Part shown: positions 10,101-17,715 of the stretch, piece after piece
Layout of the letters: each line of letters starts with the position of its first letter
How positions within the stretch are numbered: the first letter of the stretch is position 1
Source of the DNA: Flavobacteriales bacterium
GTDB lineage: Bacteria > Bacteroidota > Bacteroidia > Flavobacteriales_E > Vicingaceae
Reading direction: 5' to 3'
DNA: 54,972 nt
NCBI GenBank assembly: GCA_013359255.1
Contig: JABWCF010000018.1
Location: 1 to 54,972, forward strand
Made by a program: the position numbers and the translations under genes
The notes under the pieces: model-generated
Seen by the model: the letters and a program-made list of their open reading frames with translations, nothing else
Databases searched by the model: none
Told to the model about the DNA's origin: nothing

Positions 10101-13100
10101 CAAGCGTTACAAATATGTGTCCGGGAGCCTATACTTTAATTATTACAGACAATGCAGGTTGTTCCGATTTTAAAAATATTTTGATTCAACAAACCAATGG
10201 ACCGAACATAAATGCTAGTTCTTCCAACACATCTTGTCCAGATGCTTGTGATGGAACAGCTACCGTAACGATAAACTCCGGAAATCCTCCCTATTCAGTA
10301 ATTTGGAATGATCCATTGTTTCAAACTACCAATACAGCTACCGGACTGTGTTCCGGTTTATATAACGTAGTAGTTCAAGATGTAAACGGATGTATTTCTG
10401 TAGATTCTATTACGGTAAACGACCCCCCTACTCTTTTAGCTAATTTAGCTCCTGCCAATCCTTTATGCGATGGAGTTTGCAATGGTTCTATTACCGCAAA
10501 CCCAAGCGGAGGAAACGGAGGTCCCTTTCAGTACAGTTGGAGCCCTGGAGGACAAACATCTCAAACTATTTCAGGCCTTTGTGCAGGAAAATATGTAGTT
10601 ACCATTACTGATATAAATGGATGTACTGCAAAAGACTCTGTTACGCTTGTAGCACCTTCTCCAATTTCCGTAACCATAAACTCTACTAATGCCAATTGTA
10701 ATGGAAGTTGCGATGGTACAGCTTTCGCTAACCCTTCCGGAGGAAATCCTCCATATACCTACTTATGGAGCAATGGACAAACCACGCAATTAGCAGTAGG
10801 TTTGTGTGCAGGAAATTACACAGTTACCCTTACCGATGCGAATGGTTGCACCGAAACACAAAATGTAACTATTAACAATCCTTCGGCTCTTACTGCCACA
10901 AGCAGTAGTACAAATGCAGTTTGTGATGGGGTATGTGATGGCTCGGCCACAGCTAACCCTGCGGGAGGAACCCCTCCTTATTCTTACATTTGGAGTAACG
11001 GACAAACCACGCAAACGGCAACAAATCTTTGCCCCGGAAATTATACTGTTGATGTAAGCGATTCCAAAGGCTGTGTAGTAACTTTAAATGTAAGTATTAG
11101 TGCCCCCCAACCATTATCCTCTAATACAAATGTGAGTCCTGCTACTTGTGGTCTTTGTGATGGAACTGCCACAGCAAATCCAAGCGGAGGCTCCGGTAAT
11201 TACAGCTATTTATGGGGCAATGGGCAAACTACACAAACCGCTACCAATTTATGTGCAGGTATTATCACTTTGCAAGTAACCGACAATATTACCGGATGTA
11301 TAGCTAACTTCAACGTAATTATAAATAGTATTGGTGGACCAACCATTAACTTAACCACAATAGATGAAACATGCTCCGGGTTATGCAATGGGTCAGCTTC
11401 AGTTAACCCTGTTGGCGGAAATCCTCCGTATTCTTACTTATGGAACAACGGACAAACTACACAAACGGCCACAGGCCTTTGTGCCGGAAATTATACCGTT
11501 ACTGTTACCGACAACTTAGGCTGCATAACCATTGAAGCATTTACAATAAACACTTTTGTATTAGACATTATAATAAGTAATTCGAACGACCCGCTTTGTA
11601 ATGGTGATTGTAATGGAACTGCCACCGTTACTCCGTTAAACGGAACTCCGGCATATTCATATAACTGGACACCTGGAGGACAAATTACACCAACGGCTAA
11701 TACGCTTTGTGCAGGCAATTACACAGTAACCGTTACCGACCAAACTGGTTGTTCCAACACTACAAGTGTAAGCCTAAATGAACCCATAGAACTAGCTGCA
11801 ATTGCCACCACTCTGCTAGAACCCGCTTGTAATGGATTTTGTGACGGTGCCGCAGAGATTATCGCATCGGGAGGAACAGCTCCTTACAGTTATTTATGGA
11901 GCAACGGGCAAACCTCTTCTATTGCCACCAACCTATGTGCAGGCACCTACTCTGTAATTGTTACTGATGCGAATGGTTGTACAGCCTCTGCCTCAGTTAC
12001 AGTTAATGAACCAACTCAAATACAGGCCAATGCAGTAAGTGTATTTCCACTTTGCGGAGTATGTGATGGACAAATTAACTTAAATCCATCTGGAGGAACA
12101 GGCCCTTACACTTTCCTTTGGAACGGAGGACAAGTAACCCAAATGATTAATAATTTATGTGCAGGTATTTATGTGGTTACTATTACCGATGCAAAAGGAT
12201 GTTCTGAAACCTTTACCATACCTCTAAGCAATACAAACGGACCTCAGATAAGTCTTAATTCAACTCAGATTTCCTGCTTCGGAATGTGTGATGGAAGTGC
12301 TCAGGTAACAGTACTAAACGGAAATGCTCCATTCTCTTACTTATGGAACCCAACACTAAATACAACTCCTTCTATTTCTAACTTATGTGCCGGAGTTTAC
12401 AGTATTTTAGTTACCGATAAAGATGGTTGCGTATCGGCCGATACTGTTACCATTATTGAACCTTCTCCTATTGATGTAAATGTAAGCTCAACCCCTGTAA
12501 CTTGTACAGGAGATTGTGATGGAACCGCAACTGCTAATGTATCGGGAGGTACCGGACCATATACCTATTTGTGGAACGACCCATCAACTCAAATTACACA
12601 AACTGCCGTAGGGTTGTGTGCTGGGAATTATACTGTTATCGTAACCGATTCAAAAGGATGTACCGGTACTGCAAACATTACTATTTCGTCTTCCAATAAC
12701 CTTAATATAGATAGTATTACAGCAATACCCGCCAGTTGCAATGCAAATTGCGATGGGATTGGCTCTGTTTTCGTTTCGGGTGGCATTCCACCTTATCAAT
12801 ACAGTTGGAACAACGGTGCAACTTCCGCTTCTACCAACACCCTTTGCATTGGGCTTGCTACTGTTACTGTTACCGATGCTGCCGGATGTACCGTTCAGGC
12901 TAGCATAAATATAATATCGCTTGTTACTGTTTTAGCTGATGCCGGAAACGACACTTCGTATTGCTCCGGAAATGGGCCTATTATTTTAAATGGAAATGTT
13001 ACGAACGCTAATTCTTTTGAATGGTTTGAACTTCCAAGCATGAATTCTCTAGGAAACAACCTCCTCATTACAGTAAACCCTCCTATTGGAACAAGTTGCT

Positions 13101-13669
13101 TTGTATTGGTTGCTTACAACGGCAACTGCATCTATTCCGATACGGTTTGTATTACCGTGCACCCATTACCCGTAGTGGATGCCGGTGCAGATGTAAAAAT
13201 TGTACAAGGAAAGAGTACTATTTTAACAGCAACGGGAGGAGGTAGTGGAGCAAGCTATAATTGGTCTCCTCCAAATTGGTTGAGCAATACCACCGGAAGT
13301 TCTACGGTAGCTACCCCTCCAACATCTACCCTATATTTTGTAACAGTAGTAGATGCCAACGGATGCGAGGGTAAAGACTCGGTATTGGTGGAAGTATTGC
13401 CTCCCATAAAATTCCCCGATGGCATTACTCCTAATGGCGATGGCAAAAACGATTACTGGATTATTGATTTTATTGACCAATACCCAAATAATGTAGTGGA
13501 AATTTATAATCGCTGGGGACAACTGTTATTCCGTGCCCAACCCTATAAAAACGACTGGGATGGCACTTTTGAAGGAAAACCATTGCCGGTTGGAACTTAT
13601 TACTTCGTAATTGAATTAAATGAAGAAGGAGCAAAACCATTTACCGGACCTATAACTATAATGAGGTAA
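4199..13669 (+). CDS. Giant SprB-like adhesin: 35 SprB repeats and CHU_C sorting domain
   Basis: A 3156-residue exported protein. Residues 1-26 form a signal peptide (MLALLFVSLFFAAEFSYAG). Next is a Bacteroidota surface domain starting NYYWVGGSGNWNDATHWS. Residues about 248-2907 are 35 tandem SprB repeats averaging 76 residues, each with GGTPPYTYLW, NLCAGTYTVTVTDANGC and usually four cysteines. Two Ig/PKD-like segments follow (LADAGNDTSYC, VDAGADVKIVQGK), then a CHU_C domain (ITPNGDGKNDYW, IYNRWGQLLF, GPITIMR) for T9SS export. SprB of Flavobacterium johnsoniae is a mobile surface adhesin in gliding; motility here is not shown, since no gld genes lie in the window. The paired PorP/SprF gene starts one base after this stop codon. 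Alternatives are biofilm or attachment adhesin. Confidence 0.93.
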   Translation: MFPSNLLKMLALLFVSLFFAAEFSYAGNYYWVGGSGNWNDATHWSFISGGVGGAGIPQQHDNVYFDSKSRGTSKKIDIFLSSDAYCKTFTSTPSTFTAFKGKNNTVTIYGSAEINGFSSFEEINEFQFISNQNDNFLKFKTASLPYKISINGGGIWNLNEHLTSSNTILSVQNGQFISENYNIVCKSINVEKAGDLKVEKASILSQNASSLKGKNIKLKNVRVQTVSFSNLINQKENEEQPETIFSITIPNDTVSCGNNCDGTLTATINHNCINGVTIDWLPGTPNGDGTPTIFNLCPGTYTIVVTDNCSGQVMAQNGQVFGHPQIVPLIQTITQPKCNGGCDGSLFVFASGATPFLTYNWSTGFIDYSNGGSTISNLCAGTYTLSISDSIGCDTTITLVVNQPAPVSPNAVGSMVTCVGSCDGTATANPSGGTPPYVSYLWNPGGQTTQTATNLCPGNYTVTVTDANGCTGQQTVQVTEPAPIAFQLTTTNVVCNGACNGTGTVSNITGGIPPYIVTWNPGGQTGNNINNLCPGNYSVTVMDGNGCTTTQSFTISEPAAIIVTLSSTNVICFGDCNGTASVINVSGGSGVYVSYSWSPSGQNGPNATGLCPGTHTVTVTDNKGCTGSASIVITEPPLLEVIASGIQPSCNGSCDGSATVVINGGIPGYNISWNPGGQTTPSITNLCAGTYIVTVTDQSGCVRKDTVVLIDPLPINPNVQVTNVLCNGACNGSAISLTTGGTPPYSYNWVPGGQTTPGINGLCPGSYTVTVTDDNGCTGQQTIIITQPQALTATTNAIAASCGSICNGIASVTPAGGTPGYTYLWMPGGQTTQVATNLCAGVYTVTVTDANGCTYSTTVTITNLIQINIVTTAASVSCNGICDGTATATPSGGTPPYTYLWMPGGQTTQTAVNLCPGIYTVTATDANGCATTVQVTVPAGPSALTTNLTYTDVTCFGYCNGTASSFPSGGTPPYSLLWSPGGQTTNTINGLCAGTYSISVTDANNCTEIDSFVIIEPTPIAINPIVANPTCNGACDGSITLNPSGGTPGYTVSWNTGSTSMTLSNLCAGTYVATITDANGCQTAQSFTLIAPPAVVANIITTNASCNGLCDGTATAMAGGGTPPYTYFWSPGGQTSQTITNLCAGNYSVLITDQNGCNTQINFTITAPSPISANLSSTDVTCKDYCNGTATASPTGGTAPYTYLWAPGGQTTQTISGLCPGVYTVTITDASGCNTTAQVTITEPNVLDAVLSSTNINCNGTCTGTATAIPSGGTPPYTYLWVPGGQTTQTATGLCSGVYSVTILDANGCFFQNSVVVSENQAIADNPSFVNPNCGVCNGVISLAPTGGLPPYTYAWLPGGQTTASIGSLCAGIYSVTITDANGCSQSFTYGLSNNNGPVGASVILNNASCNGSCDGSASVIPIGGTPPYTYLWDDPGATTTSTANNLCAGLYNVIITDANGCVYIQQITIGETNPILATINSIDALCSGTCSGEAMAVPSGGTSPYTYLWSNGGTNTSTSGLCAGNHSVTITDDNGCSNTFNFTINEPSVILLNTSSSTINCNGNCDGTATVTASGGTSPYTFLWNNGQVTPTATNLCAGNYTVVVTDANGCTTIATISVIENPILQATYSSTNAICGVCDGTASVNPSGGTAPYTYLWNFGATTQSVVALCAGTYTVIVTDALGCSITLTIPVSNVNGPIVSISSVNATCNGGCDGTASATVSGLNPPFSYLWFPGGQTTSSVAGLCAGAYTVQVTDNAGCITVQSVTITDNPSLSINTTTNNTSCNGGCDGSAIAMPSGGSPPYTYLWSNGSTLNAVAGLCAGNYTVTVTDAKGCSFQTNVTIGEPLSITLTPSFISATCNGGCDGSATVNVSGGTLPYTYLWNNGATTQTIVNLCAGNYTVSVTDAKGCSSTANVTIGEGNIINITPSTTNATCGQCDGTASATVNGGSGPPYTYLWIPGGQTTPSVTNMCPGAYTLIITDNAGCSDFKNILIQQTNGPNINASSSNTSCPDACDGTATVTINSGNPPYSVIWNDPLFQTTNTATGLCSGLYNVVVQDVNGCISVDSITVNDPPTLLANLAPANPLCDGVCNGSITANPSGGNGGPFQYSWSPGGQTSQTISGLCAGKYVVTITDINGCTAKDSVTLVAPSPISVTINSTNANCNGSCDGTAFANPSGGNPPYTYLWSNGQTTQLAVGLCAGNYTVTLTDANGCTETQNVTINNPSALTATSSSTNAVCDGVCDGSATANPAGGTPPYSYIWSNGQTTQTATNLCPGNYTVDVSDSKGCVVTLNVSISAPQPLSSNTNVSPATCGLCDGTATANPSGGSGNYSYLWGNGQTTQTATNLCAGIITLQVTDNITGCIANFNVIINSIGGPTINLTTIDETCSGLCNGSASVNPVGGNPPYSYLWNNGQTTQTATGLCAGNYTVTVTDNLGCITIEAFTINTFVLDIIISNSNDPLCNGDCNGTATVTPLNGTPAYSYNWTPGGQITPTANTLCAGNYTVTVTDQTGCSNTTSVSLNEPIELAAIATTLLEPACNGFCDGAAEIIASGGTAPYSYLWSNGQTSSIATNLCAGTYSVIVTDANGCTASASVTVNEPTQIQANAVSVFPLCGVCDGQINLNPSGGTGPYTFLWNGGQVTQMINNLCAGIYVVTITDAKGCSETFTIPLSNTNGPQISLNSTQISCFGMCDGSAQVTVLNGNAPFSYLWNPTLNTTPSISNLCAGVYSILVTDKDGCVSADTVTIIEPSPIDVNVSSTPVTCTGDCDGTATANVSGGTGPYTYLWNDPSTQITQTAVGLCAGNYTVIVTDSKGCTGTANITISSSNNLNIDSITAIPASCNANCDGIGSVFVSGGIPPYQYSWNNGATSASTNTLCIGLATVTVTDAAGCTVQASINIISLVTVLADAGNDTSYCSGNGPIILNGNVTNANSFEWFELPSMNSLGNNLLITVNPPIGTSCFVLVAYNGNCIYSDTVCITVHPLPVVDAGADVKIVQGKSTILTATGGGSGASYNWSPPNWLSNTTGSSTVATPPTSTLYFVTVVDANGCEGKDSVLVEVLPPIKFPDGITPNGDGKNDYWIIDFIDQYPNNVVEIYNRWGQLLFRAQPYKNDWDGTFEGKPLPVGTYYFVIELNEEGAKPFTGPITIMR
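4940..12919 (+). repeat. Coding tandem array of 35 SprB repeats (about 228 bp each)
   Basis: The array covers residues 248-2907 of the giant adhesin. Nucleotide identity between units is moderate, so the array is old. Units with C-x-x-C instead of C-x-x-x-C at the first cysteine pair are numbers 15, 19, 23, 28 and 32, with first Cys codons at 8198, 9107, 10007, 11147 and 12053. The same units end in an NGP or GGP linker instead of the usual EP-type ending. Confidence 0.92.
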
Positions 13670-13670
13670 T

Positions 13671-14588
13671 ATGAAAAAAGGCTTCATTACATCGATTATT
13701 TTTATGTTGCCAGTTTTGGTGTACTCCCAACAATTACCACAATACAGCCAATACCTGCTAAATGATTATGTGATTAATACAGGTGTGGCAGGCACCAAAC
13801 CCTATTGGGAAGGGAAATCGAATCACCGATATCAATGGGAGGGGATAACAGATGCACCTCGAACATACATCGTAAGTGCTTACGGTCCGTCTAAAAACAT
13901 GAAAATGGGTTACGGTGGTTATTTATTTACAGATATTGTTGGCCCTACAAGGCGATCGGGATTATATGGCTCCTATACATACCATGTTAAATTTTCGGAA
14001 GAGTGGAAATTAGGGCTAAGCTTAAGTGGAGGAATAATGCAGTTTATGATTGATGGATCTAAAATAACTTTACGCGAAGAAGACGATGCTATACTTACTA
14101 ATGGTGTACAATCAGCCATAATGCCCGATGCAGGTTTTAGTTTTTTTCTTCACTCAAAAAAATTCTATTTCGGAGGCTCTGCCCCTCAGATTATAGCGAA
14201 TAAGATAAATTTTTTTAAAGAAGGAATAAGTACTACCGGTCGGTTAGCTAGACACTATTTTGGAATAGTAGGGTACAAATTTGCCTTAGATGAAGACTTT
14301 GTTTTAGAGCCTTCGCTTTTAGTTAAATATGTGGAACCTGTTCCGGTACAATTTGAAACGGCACTAAAAATTATTTACAAAAATAAATTGTGGTTAGGCG
14401 GAAATTTTAGAACAGAAGATGCTATTTCGGCAACTATTGGCTATGACTATAAAAAGTCTATTCTGTTTGCTTATTCGTACGATTTTATTACGAGTAACCT
14501 TAAAAACTATAGTACCGGAACACACGAAATAATGATAGGAATACGTTTTGGAAAACTTCCCTCTGAAAAGATTTCTTCCTCTTTTTAA
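13671..14588 (+). CDS. PorP/SprF family T9SS outer-membrane protein (second copy)
   Basis: A 305-residue protein with a signal peptide (about residues 1-19, LPVLVYSQQ) and the family motif QYSQYLLNDYVINTGVAGT. It starts one base after the stop of the giant SprB-like adhesin, so it is almost certainly co-transcribed with it and serves as its SprF-type export or anchoring partner. It is clearly divergent in sequence from the first PorP/SprF copy at 3141-4049, which suggests each partner is specific to its own cargo. Beta-strand-rich with aromatic residues, as expected for an outer-membrane barrel. Confidence 0.9.
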   Translation: MKKGFITSIIFMLPVLVYSQQLPQYSQYLLNDYVINTGVAGTKPYWEGKSNHRYQWEGITDAPRTYIVSAYGPSKNMKMGYGGYLFTDIVGPTRRSGLYGSYTYHVKFSEEWKLGLSLSGGIMQFMIDGSKITLREEDDAILTNGVQSAIMPDAGFSFFLHSKKFYFGGSAPQIIANKINFFKEGISTTGRLARHYFGIVGYKFALDEDFVLEPSLLVKYVEPVPVQFETALKIIYKNKLWLGGNFRTEDAISATIGYDYKKSILFAYSYDFITSNLKNYSTGTHEIMIGIRFGKLPSEKISSSF

Positions 14589-14647
14589 GTTTTTAGGATT
14601 CTAATAATCTTTTTTATTTTATCTCTTTTTTAAATGATTTTCAACGA

Positions 14648-14674
14648 TTGAGAAATTTTTTATTATTATATTTG
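14648..14674 (+). promoter_or_regulatory. Promoter candidate for the Omp28-like gene
   Basis: TTG (14648-14650), 16 bases, then a perfect TAnnTTTG box, TATATTTG (14667-14674), 24 bases before the ATG at 14699. The spacer is a little short for the class. The upstream gap back to 14588 has a weak stem (GATT/AATC) before a T run but no convincing terminator. Confidence 0.5.
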
Positions 14675-14698
14675 GTAAAACTTTAAAAATTAATATAT

Positions 14699-15838
14699 AT
14701 GAAAAAGACTTTATTATCTTCGTTTGCCTTGTTTGCAGCAGGTGTTTTGCTTGCTCAACTTCCGGTAAGCACTCAGCAACAAAAAAGAAAGGTATTACTA
14801 GAAGAGTTTACCGGTTATACTTGCGGTTACTGCCCTGATGGACATAAAAAAGCCGACCAGCTTGTAGCCGGCAACCCGGGGAATGTATTTGTAATTAACA
14901 TCCATACCGGAAGTTATTCTACTCCCGCCTCAGGTAAAATTAACTTTCAAACATCTTTTGGAACTTCTTTAATGAATCAATCGGGATTGACAGGTTTTCC
15001 TGCCGGAACGATTAGCCGTGAGGTATTTCCAAGCTACAGTATGTCTTCCGGAAGCACAGCCATGAGCAGAGGCTACTGGACTTCTGCTGCAAATACTGTA
15101 ATGAATGAAGACTCGTACGTGAATGTTGCTTTACAGGCCACTATTAATTCAACCACCAGAGAACTAGTTGTTGATGTTGAAGTATATTATACCGGTAACA
15201 GCCCACAAGGAACCAACAAACTAAACGTAGCTCTTATACAAGACGGAATAATGGAGACACAATCGGGTGGCTCTACTTACTATCCTGAAATGATGGTAGG
15301 AAATCTTTATACACACAATAAAGTATTACGCCACCTTTTAACAGGGCAATACGGAGAGGCTATTTCGCCTACCACTCAAGGCACAAAAATTACTAAACAA
15401 TACACTTATACCTTACCTGCACAGCTTCCTTTAACTGTTACAGGTGGTGCACTAAAATCGGATGTAATTCTTACAAAACTTAAATTAATTGCGTTTGTTG
15501 CAGAAGGGAATCAATACGTAGTGTCTGCTAACAGCGGTCCTATAACTATTAACTGGCCTGCCGGTGTAGCTGATTTGTCAGAAGAACACGCGTTGCAAGT
15601 ATTTCCAAATCCATTTAACAACAATGCCACTTTTGGTTTAAACTTAAGCCAAAAAGAAAACGTAAACATTAAAGTTTATAACATTGCAGGAGCAGAAGTA
15701 TTTGCTTACAATGAAAGTTTAAATCCTGGTTTGCACCAAATCGATTTTGACGGTAGCAATCTTCAAGAAGGAATGTACATCGTTAAAGCTGTAATAGGAA
15801 ACAAAGTAAAAACAGAAAAAATAACTTTAGTAAAATAA
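14699..15838 (+). CDS. Omp28-related protein with T9SS type A sorting domain
   Basis: A 379-residue exported protein. Residues 1-19 are a signal peptide (LFAAGVLLAQ). A thioredoxin-like Omp28 region starts at KVLLEEFTGYTCGYCPDGHKK with a CGYC pair at about residues 41-44, so redox activity is possible though not established for the family. The C-terminal 80 residues are a type A sorting domain (VFPNPFNNNATF, VYNIAGAEVF, LQEGMYIVKAV, KTEKITLVK), removed or modified during T9SS export. A strong terminator follows directly, so it is the end of its transcript. Omp28-type proteins are described as surface adhesins in Porphyromonas; a role here is inferred. Confidence 0.87.
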   Translation: MKKTLLSSFALFAAGVLLAQLPVSTQQQKRKVLLEEFTGYTCGYCPDGHKKADQLVAGNPGNVFVINIHTGSYSTPASGKINFQTSFGTSLMNQSGLTGFPAGTISREVFPSYSMSSGSTAMSRGYWTSAANTVMNEDSYVNVALQATINSTTRELVVDVEVYYTGNSPQGTNKLNVALIQDGIMETQSGGSTYYPEMMVGNLYTHNKVLRHLLTGQYGEAISPTTQGTKITKQYTYTLPAQLPLTVTGGALKSDVILTKLKLIAFVAEGNQYVVSANSGPITINWPAGVADLSEEHALQVFPNPFNNNATFGLNLSQKENVNIKVYNIAGAEVFAYNESLNPGLHQIDFDGSNLQEGMYIVKAVIGNKVKTEKITLVK

Positions 15839-15860
15839 CTATTTCATCTTCTTTTTTAGA

Positions 15861-15892
15861 AAGCCCCACAACAATGTTGTGGGGCTTTTTTG
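15861..15892 (+). terminator. Intrinsic terminator after the Omp28-like gene
   Basis: AAGCCCCACAA (15861-15871) pairs with TTGTGGGGCTT (15877-15887) around a five-base loop, followed by more T. It is a textbook rho-independent terminator 22 bases after the stop codon at 15838. Confidence 0.92.
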
Positions 15893-15953
15893 TTTGCATT
15901 AAACCATTTGACTTATTTATTGTCGAACTCAACAAAACAAAAAACACTTTCAC

Positions 15954-16331
15954 ATGAAGAAAATAGGAATTATTGTGGGGCTTTTTATAGCCCTTTTTGC
16001 ATTTACCAATGCAAATGTGCAATTAGAAAAAAAAGGAGAATCTCCTGAAACAAAACACGAAAGAAGAATGGCTCATCTCAAAAAAGAACTTGGTTTAAAC
16101 GAGGAACAGGCAAAAGAAATTGATGCCATTGATACCGAGTACAAGCCTAAAGTGAAAGAAGTAAATTTACAGGTACAAACGGCTCGTCAACAAAAAGAAG
16201 ACTTATTGAAGGAGATAGATACAAAGGTAAAGGAAGTACTTTCCGAAGAACAAAAAGTAAAATTTGAAGAACTTAAAAAAAAGGAAAAAGAGAAAAGAAA
16301 AACTGAATATAAAACAAAAATAGAAGAGTAA
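15954..16331 (+). CDS. Small Spy/CpxP-like periplasmic helical protein
   Basis: A 125-residue protein with a signal peptide (about residues 1-20, GIIVGLFIALFAFTNAN). The remainder is almost entirely charged helix. It contains LGLNEEQAKEIDAID, which resembles the LTxxQ-type repeat of Spy/CpxP, and later LSEEQKVKFEEL, a second copy of the same pattern. Spy-type proteins are ATP-independent periplasmic chaperones; this function is inferred from pattern only. The gene lies alone between the terminator at 15861-15892 and a convergent amidohydrolase gene. The lysine/glutamate-rich tail looks like coiled coil. Confidence 0.75.
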   Translation: MKKIGIIVGLFIALFAFTNANVQLEKKGESPETKHERRMAHLKKELGLNEEQAKEIDAIDTEYKPKVKEVNLQVQTARQQKEDLLKEIDTKVKEVLSEEQKVKFEELKKKEKEKRKTEYKTKIEE

Positions 16332-16369
16332 TAATCAAATTTCCAGAAATGTAGCCAAGTCTATAAAAT

Positions 16370-17701
16370 TTACTCTGCGTATTTTTTCTTATACTTTTCG
16401 TACAATTCTTTTTGATGATTATTCAGGTCTATTTCTCTTCCCTGAATAAAGGCATGTTCTACGTTATTGGTTAGCATATCTAGTGCATCACCGGAGGAAA
16501 TAAACAGAGTAGCCTCTTTACCCAATTCCAAACTTCCGCACTGTTTATCTATTCCTAATATTTTAGCTGCATTTAAGGTAATAAGCATCAGAGCCTCTTC
16601 TTTAGGTATTCCGTAGGTCGAAGCAGTACCCGCTAAAAAAGGAAGGTTTCGGGTATGCATTTGCTCCATATCACCGCTGTTTTGTAAGCAAAATAATACT
16701 CCAGCCTTGTGAAGCAAATAGGGTATTTTAAAAGGCAAATCAGTATCTTCTTCGCTTCTTTCCGGTAATTCATGAAGGCGTTTCAACATTACAGAAACAT
16801 TATTTTCTTTCAGCATTTCCGAAATCATCCAGGAATCGTAGGCTCCTACAATGGTTAATTTAGAAAAATCAAAATCACGTTTAAAATAAACGATATCGGC
16901 CAACTCTTTCACATAGTTAGCATGAATGTAAATATTCTTTGTTCCATTAAACACGCCTCGCATTGATTCAAATCTCAAATTTTTTTCCAGATGAAATGAA
17001 ATGCTACAATAGGCCTTTGCATCATTAAAAAACTTTATTATTTCTTCTTTTTTGGCGGTATAGGAATCTTCTTTTTTGGTTTCTCCCGGCTCGGCCCACC
17101 AACCTGAAGTAGAATACATAGAGGGCCAGTTTATGTGAATACCATCGTCTTCTTTTACAATAGCATCTTCCCAGTTCCAAGCATCTAATTGCACTACCGA
17201 AGAAATGCCGGAAATGATGCCGCCTTTGGGAGTAATTTGTGCCATAAGCACTCCGTTCGACCTCACTGTTGGTATTATTTTCGAATCAGTATTGTAAGCA
17301 ATTACAGAACGCACATTAGGATTCAACGTACCCGTTTCGCTTTGGTCGTTACTGGCACGAACAGCTCCTATTTCAACCAAGCCCAGTGTTGAGTTAGTTG
17401 CTATAAAACCCGGATAAACATGCTTTCCTGTACCATCAATAACCCGATTGTAAGTACTCATATCCAATCGAACTACCCGAGCATCACCAATTAATGTAAT
17501 TTTTCCATCTTCAAAAGCTATTACAGAATTCTCAATAATATGTCCATTTCCAAGGTGTGCAGTAGCGTTTTTAATTAGAGTGTGTCCATTTTGCTTTGGT
17601 GCAGGAGTTAATTGTGATAATACACTTTCAGCCACACAAGTATAAAGAGTAATAAGAATTACACTTTTTAGGAAAGTATATTTTTTAACTTTTGGAATCA
17701 T
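16370..17701 (-). CDS. Secreted amidohydrolase-family protein lacking the HxH metal motif
   Basis: A 443-residue protein with a signal-like hydrophobic N-terminus (residues about 9-30). The fold signature of imidazolonepropionase-like amidohydrolases is present: an N-terminal small beta domain, YPGFI at 97-100 and a C-terminal block LITLNAAKILGI...GSLELGKEATLFI. Where active members have PGFIDxHxH, this protein has PGFIATNST, so both first metal-binding histidines are missing, and the region of the late aspartate has QNSGDMEQM. It is therefore likely catalytically dead or changed in function. It follows the 1031-residue paralogue by 14 bases and is probably in the same operon, perhaps as a structural partner. 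Substrate unknown. Confidence 0.85.
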   Translation of the reverse strand: MIPKVKKYTFLKSVILITLYTCVAESVLSQLTPAPKQNGHTLIKNATAHLGNGHIIENSVIAFEDGKITLIGDARVVRLDMSTYNRVIDGTGKHVYPGFIATNSTLGLVEIGAVRASNDQSETGTLNPNVRSVIAYNTDSKIIPTVRSNGVLMAQITPKGGIISGISSVVQLDAWNWEDAIVKEDDGIHINWPSMYSTSGWWAEPGETKKEDSYTAKKEEIIKFFNDAKAYCSISFHLEKNLRFESMRGVFNGTKNIYIHANYVKELADIVYFKRDFDFSKLTIVGAYDSWMISEMLKENNVSVMLKRLHELPERSEEDTDLPFKIPYLLHKAGVLFCLQNSGDMEQMHTRNLPFLAGTASTYGIPKEEALMLITLNAAKILGIDKQCGSLELGKEATLFISSGDALDMLTNNVEHAFIQGREIDLNNHQKELYEKYKKKYAE

Positions 17702-17715
17702 TTTAGTTCAAATTT

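Noticed and set aside
5122-12000. Many open frames of 60-120 codons in other frames across the SprB array
   Set aside because: They recur at repeat positions as shadows of the real frame and lack signal peptides or motifs.
4940-12919. CRISPR-like or satellite repeat because of regular spacing
   Set aside because: The period is about 228 bp, in frame, with codon-level divergence; it is a protein repeat array.
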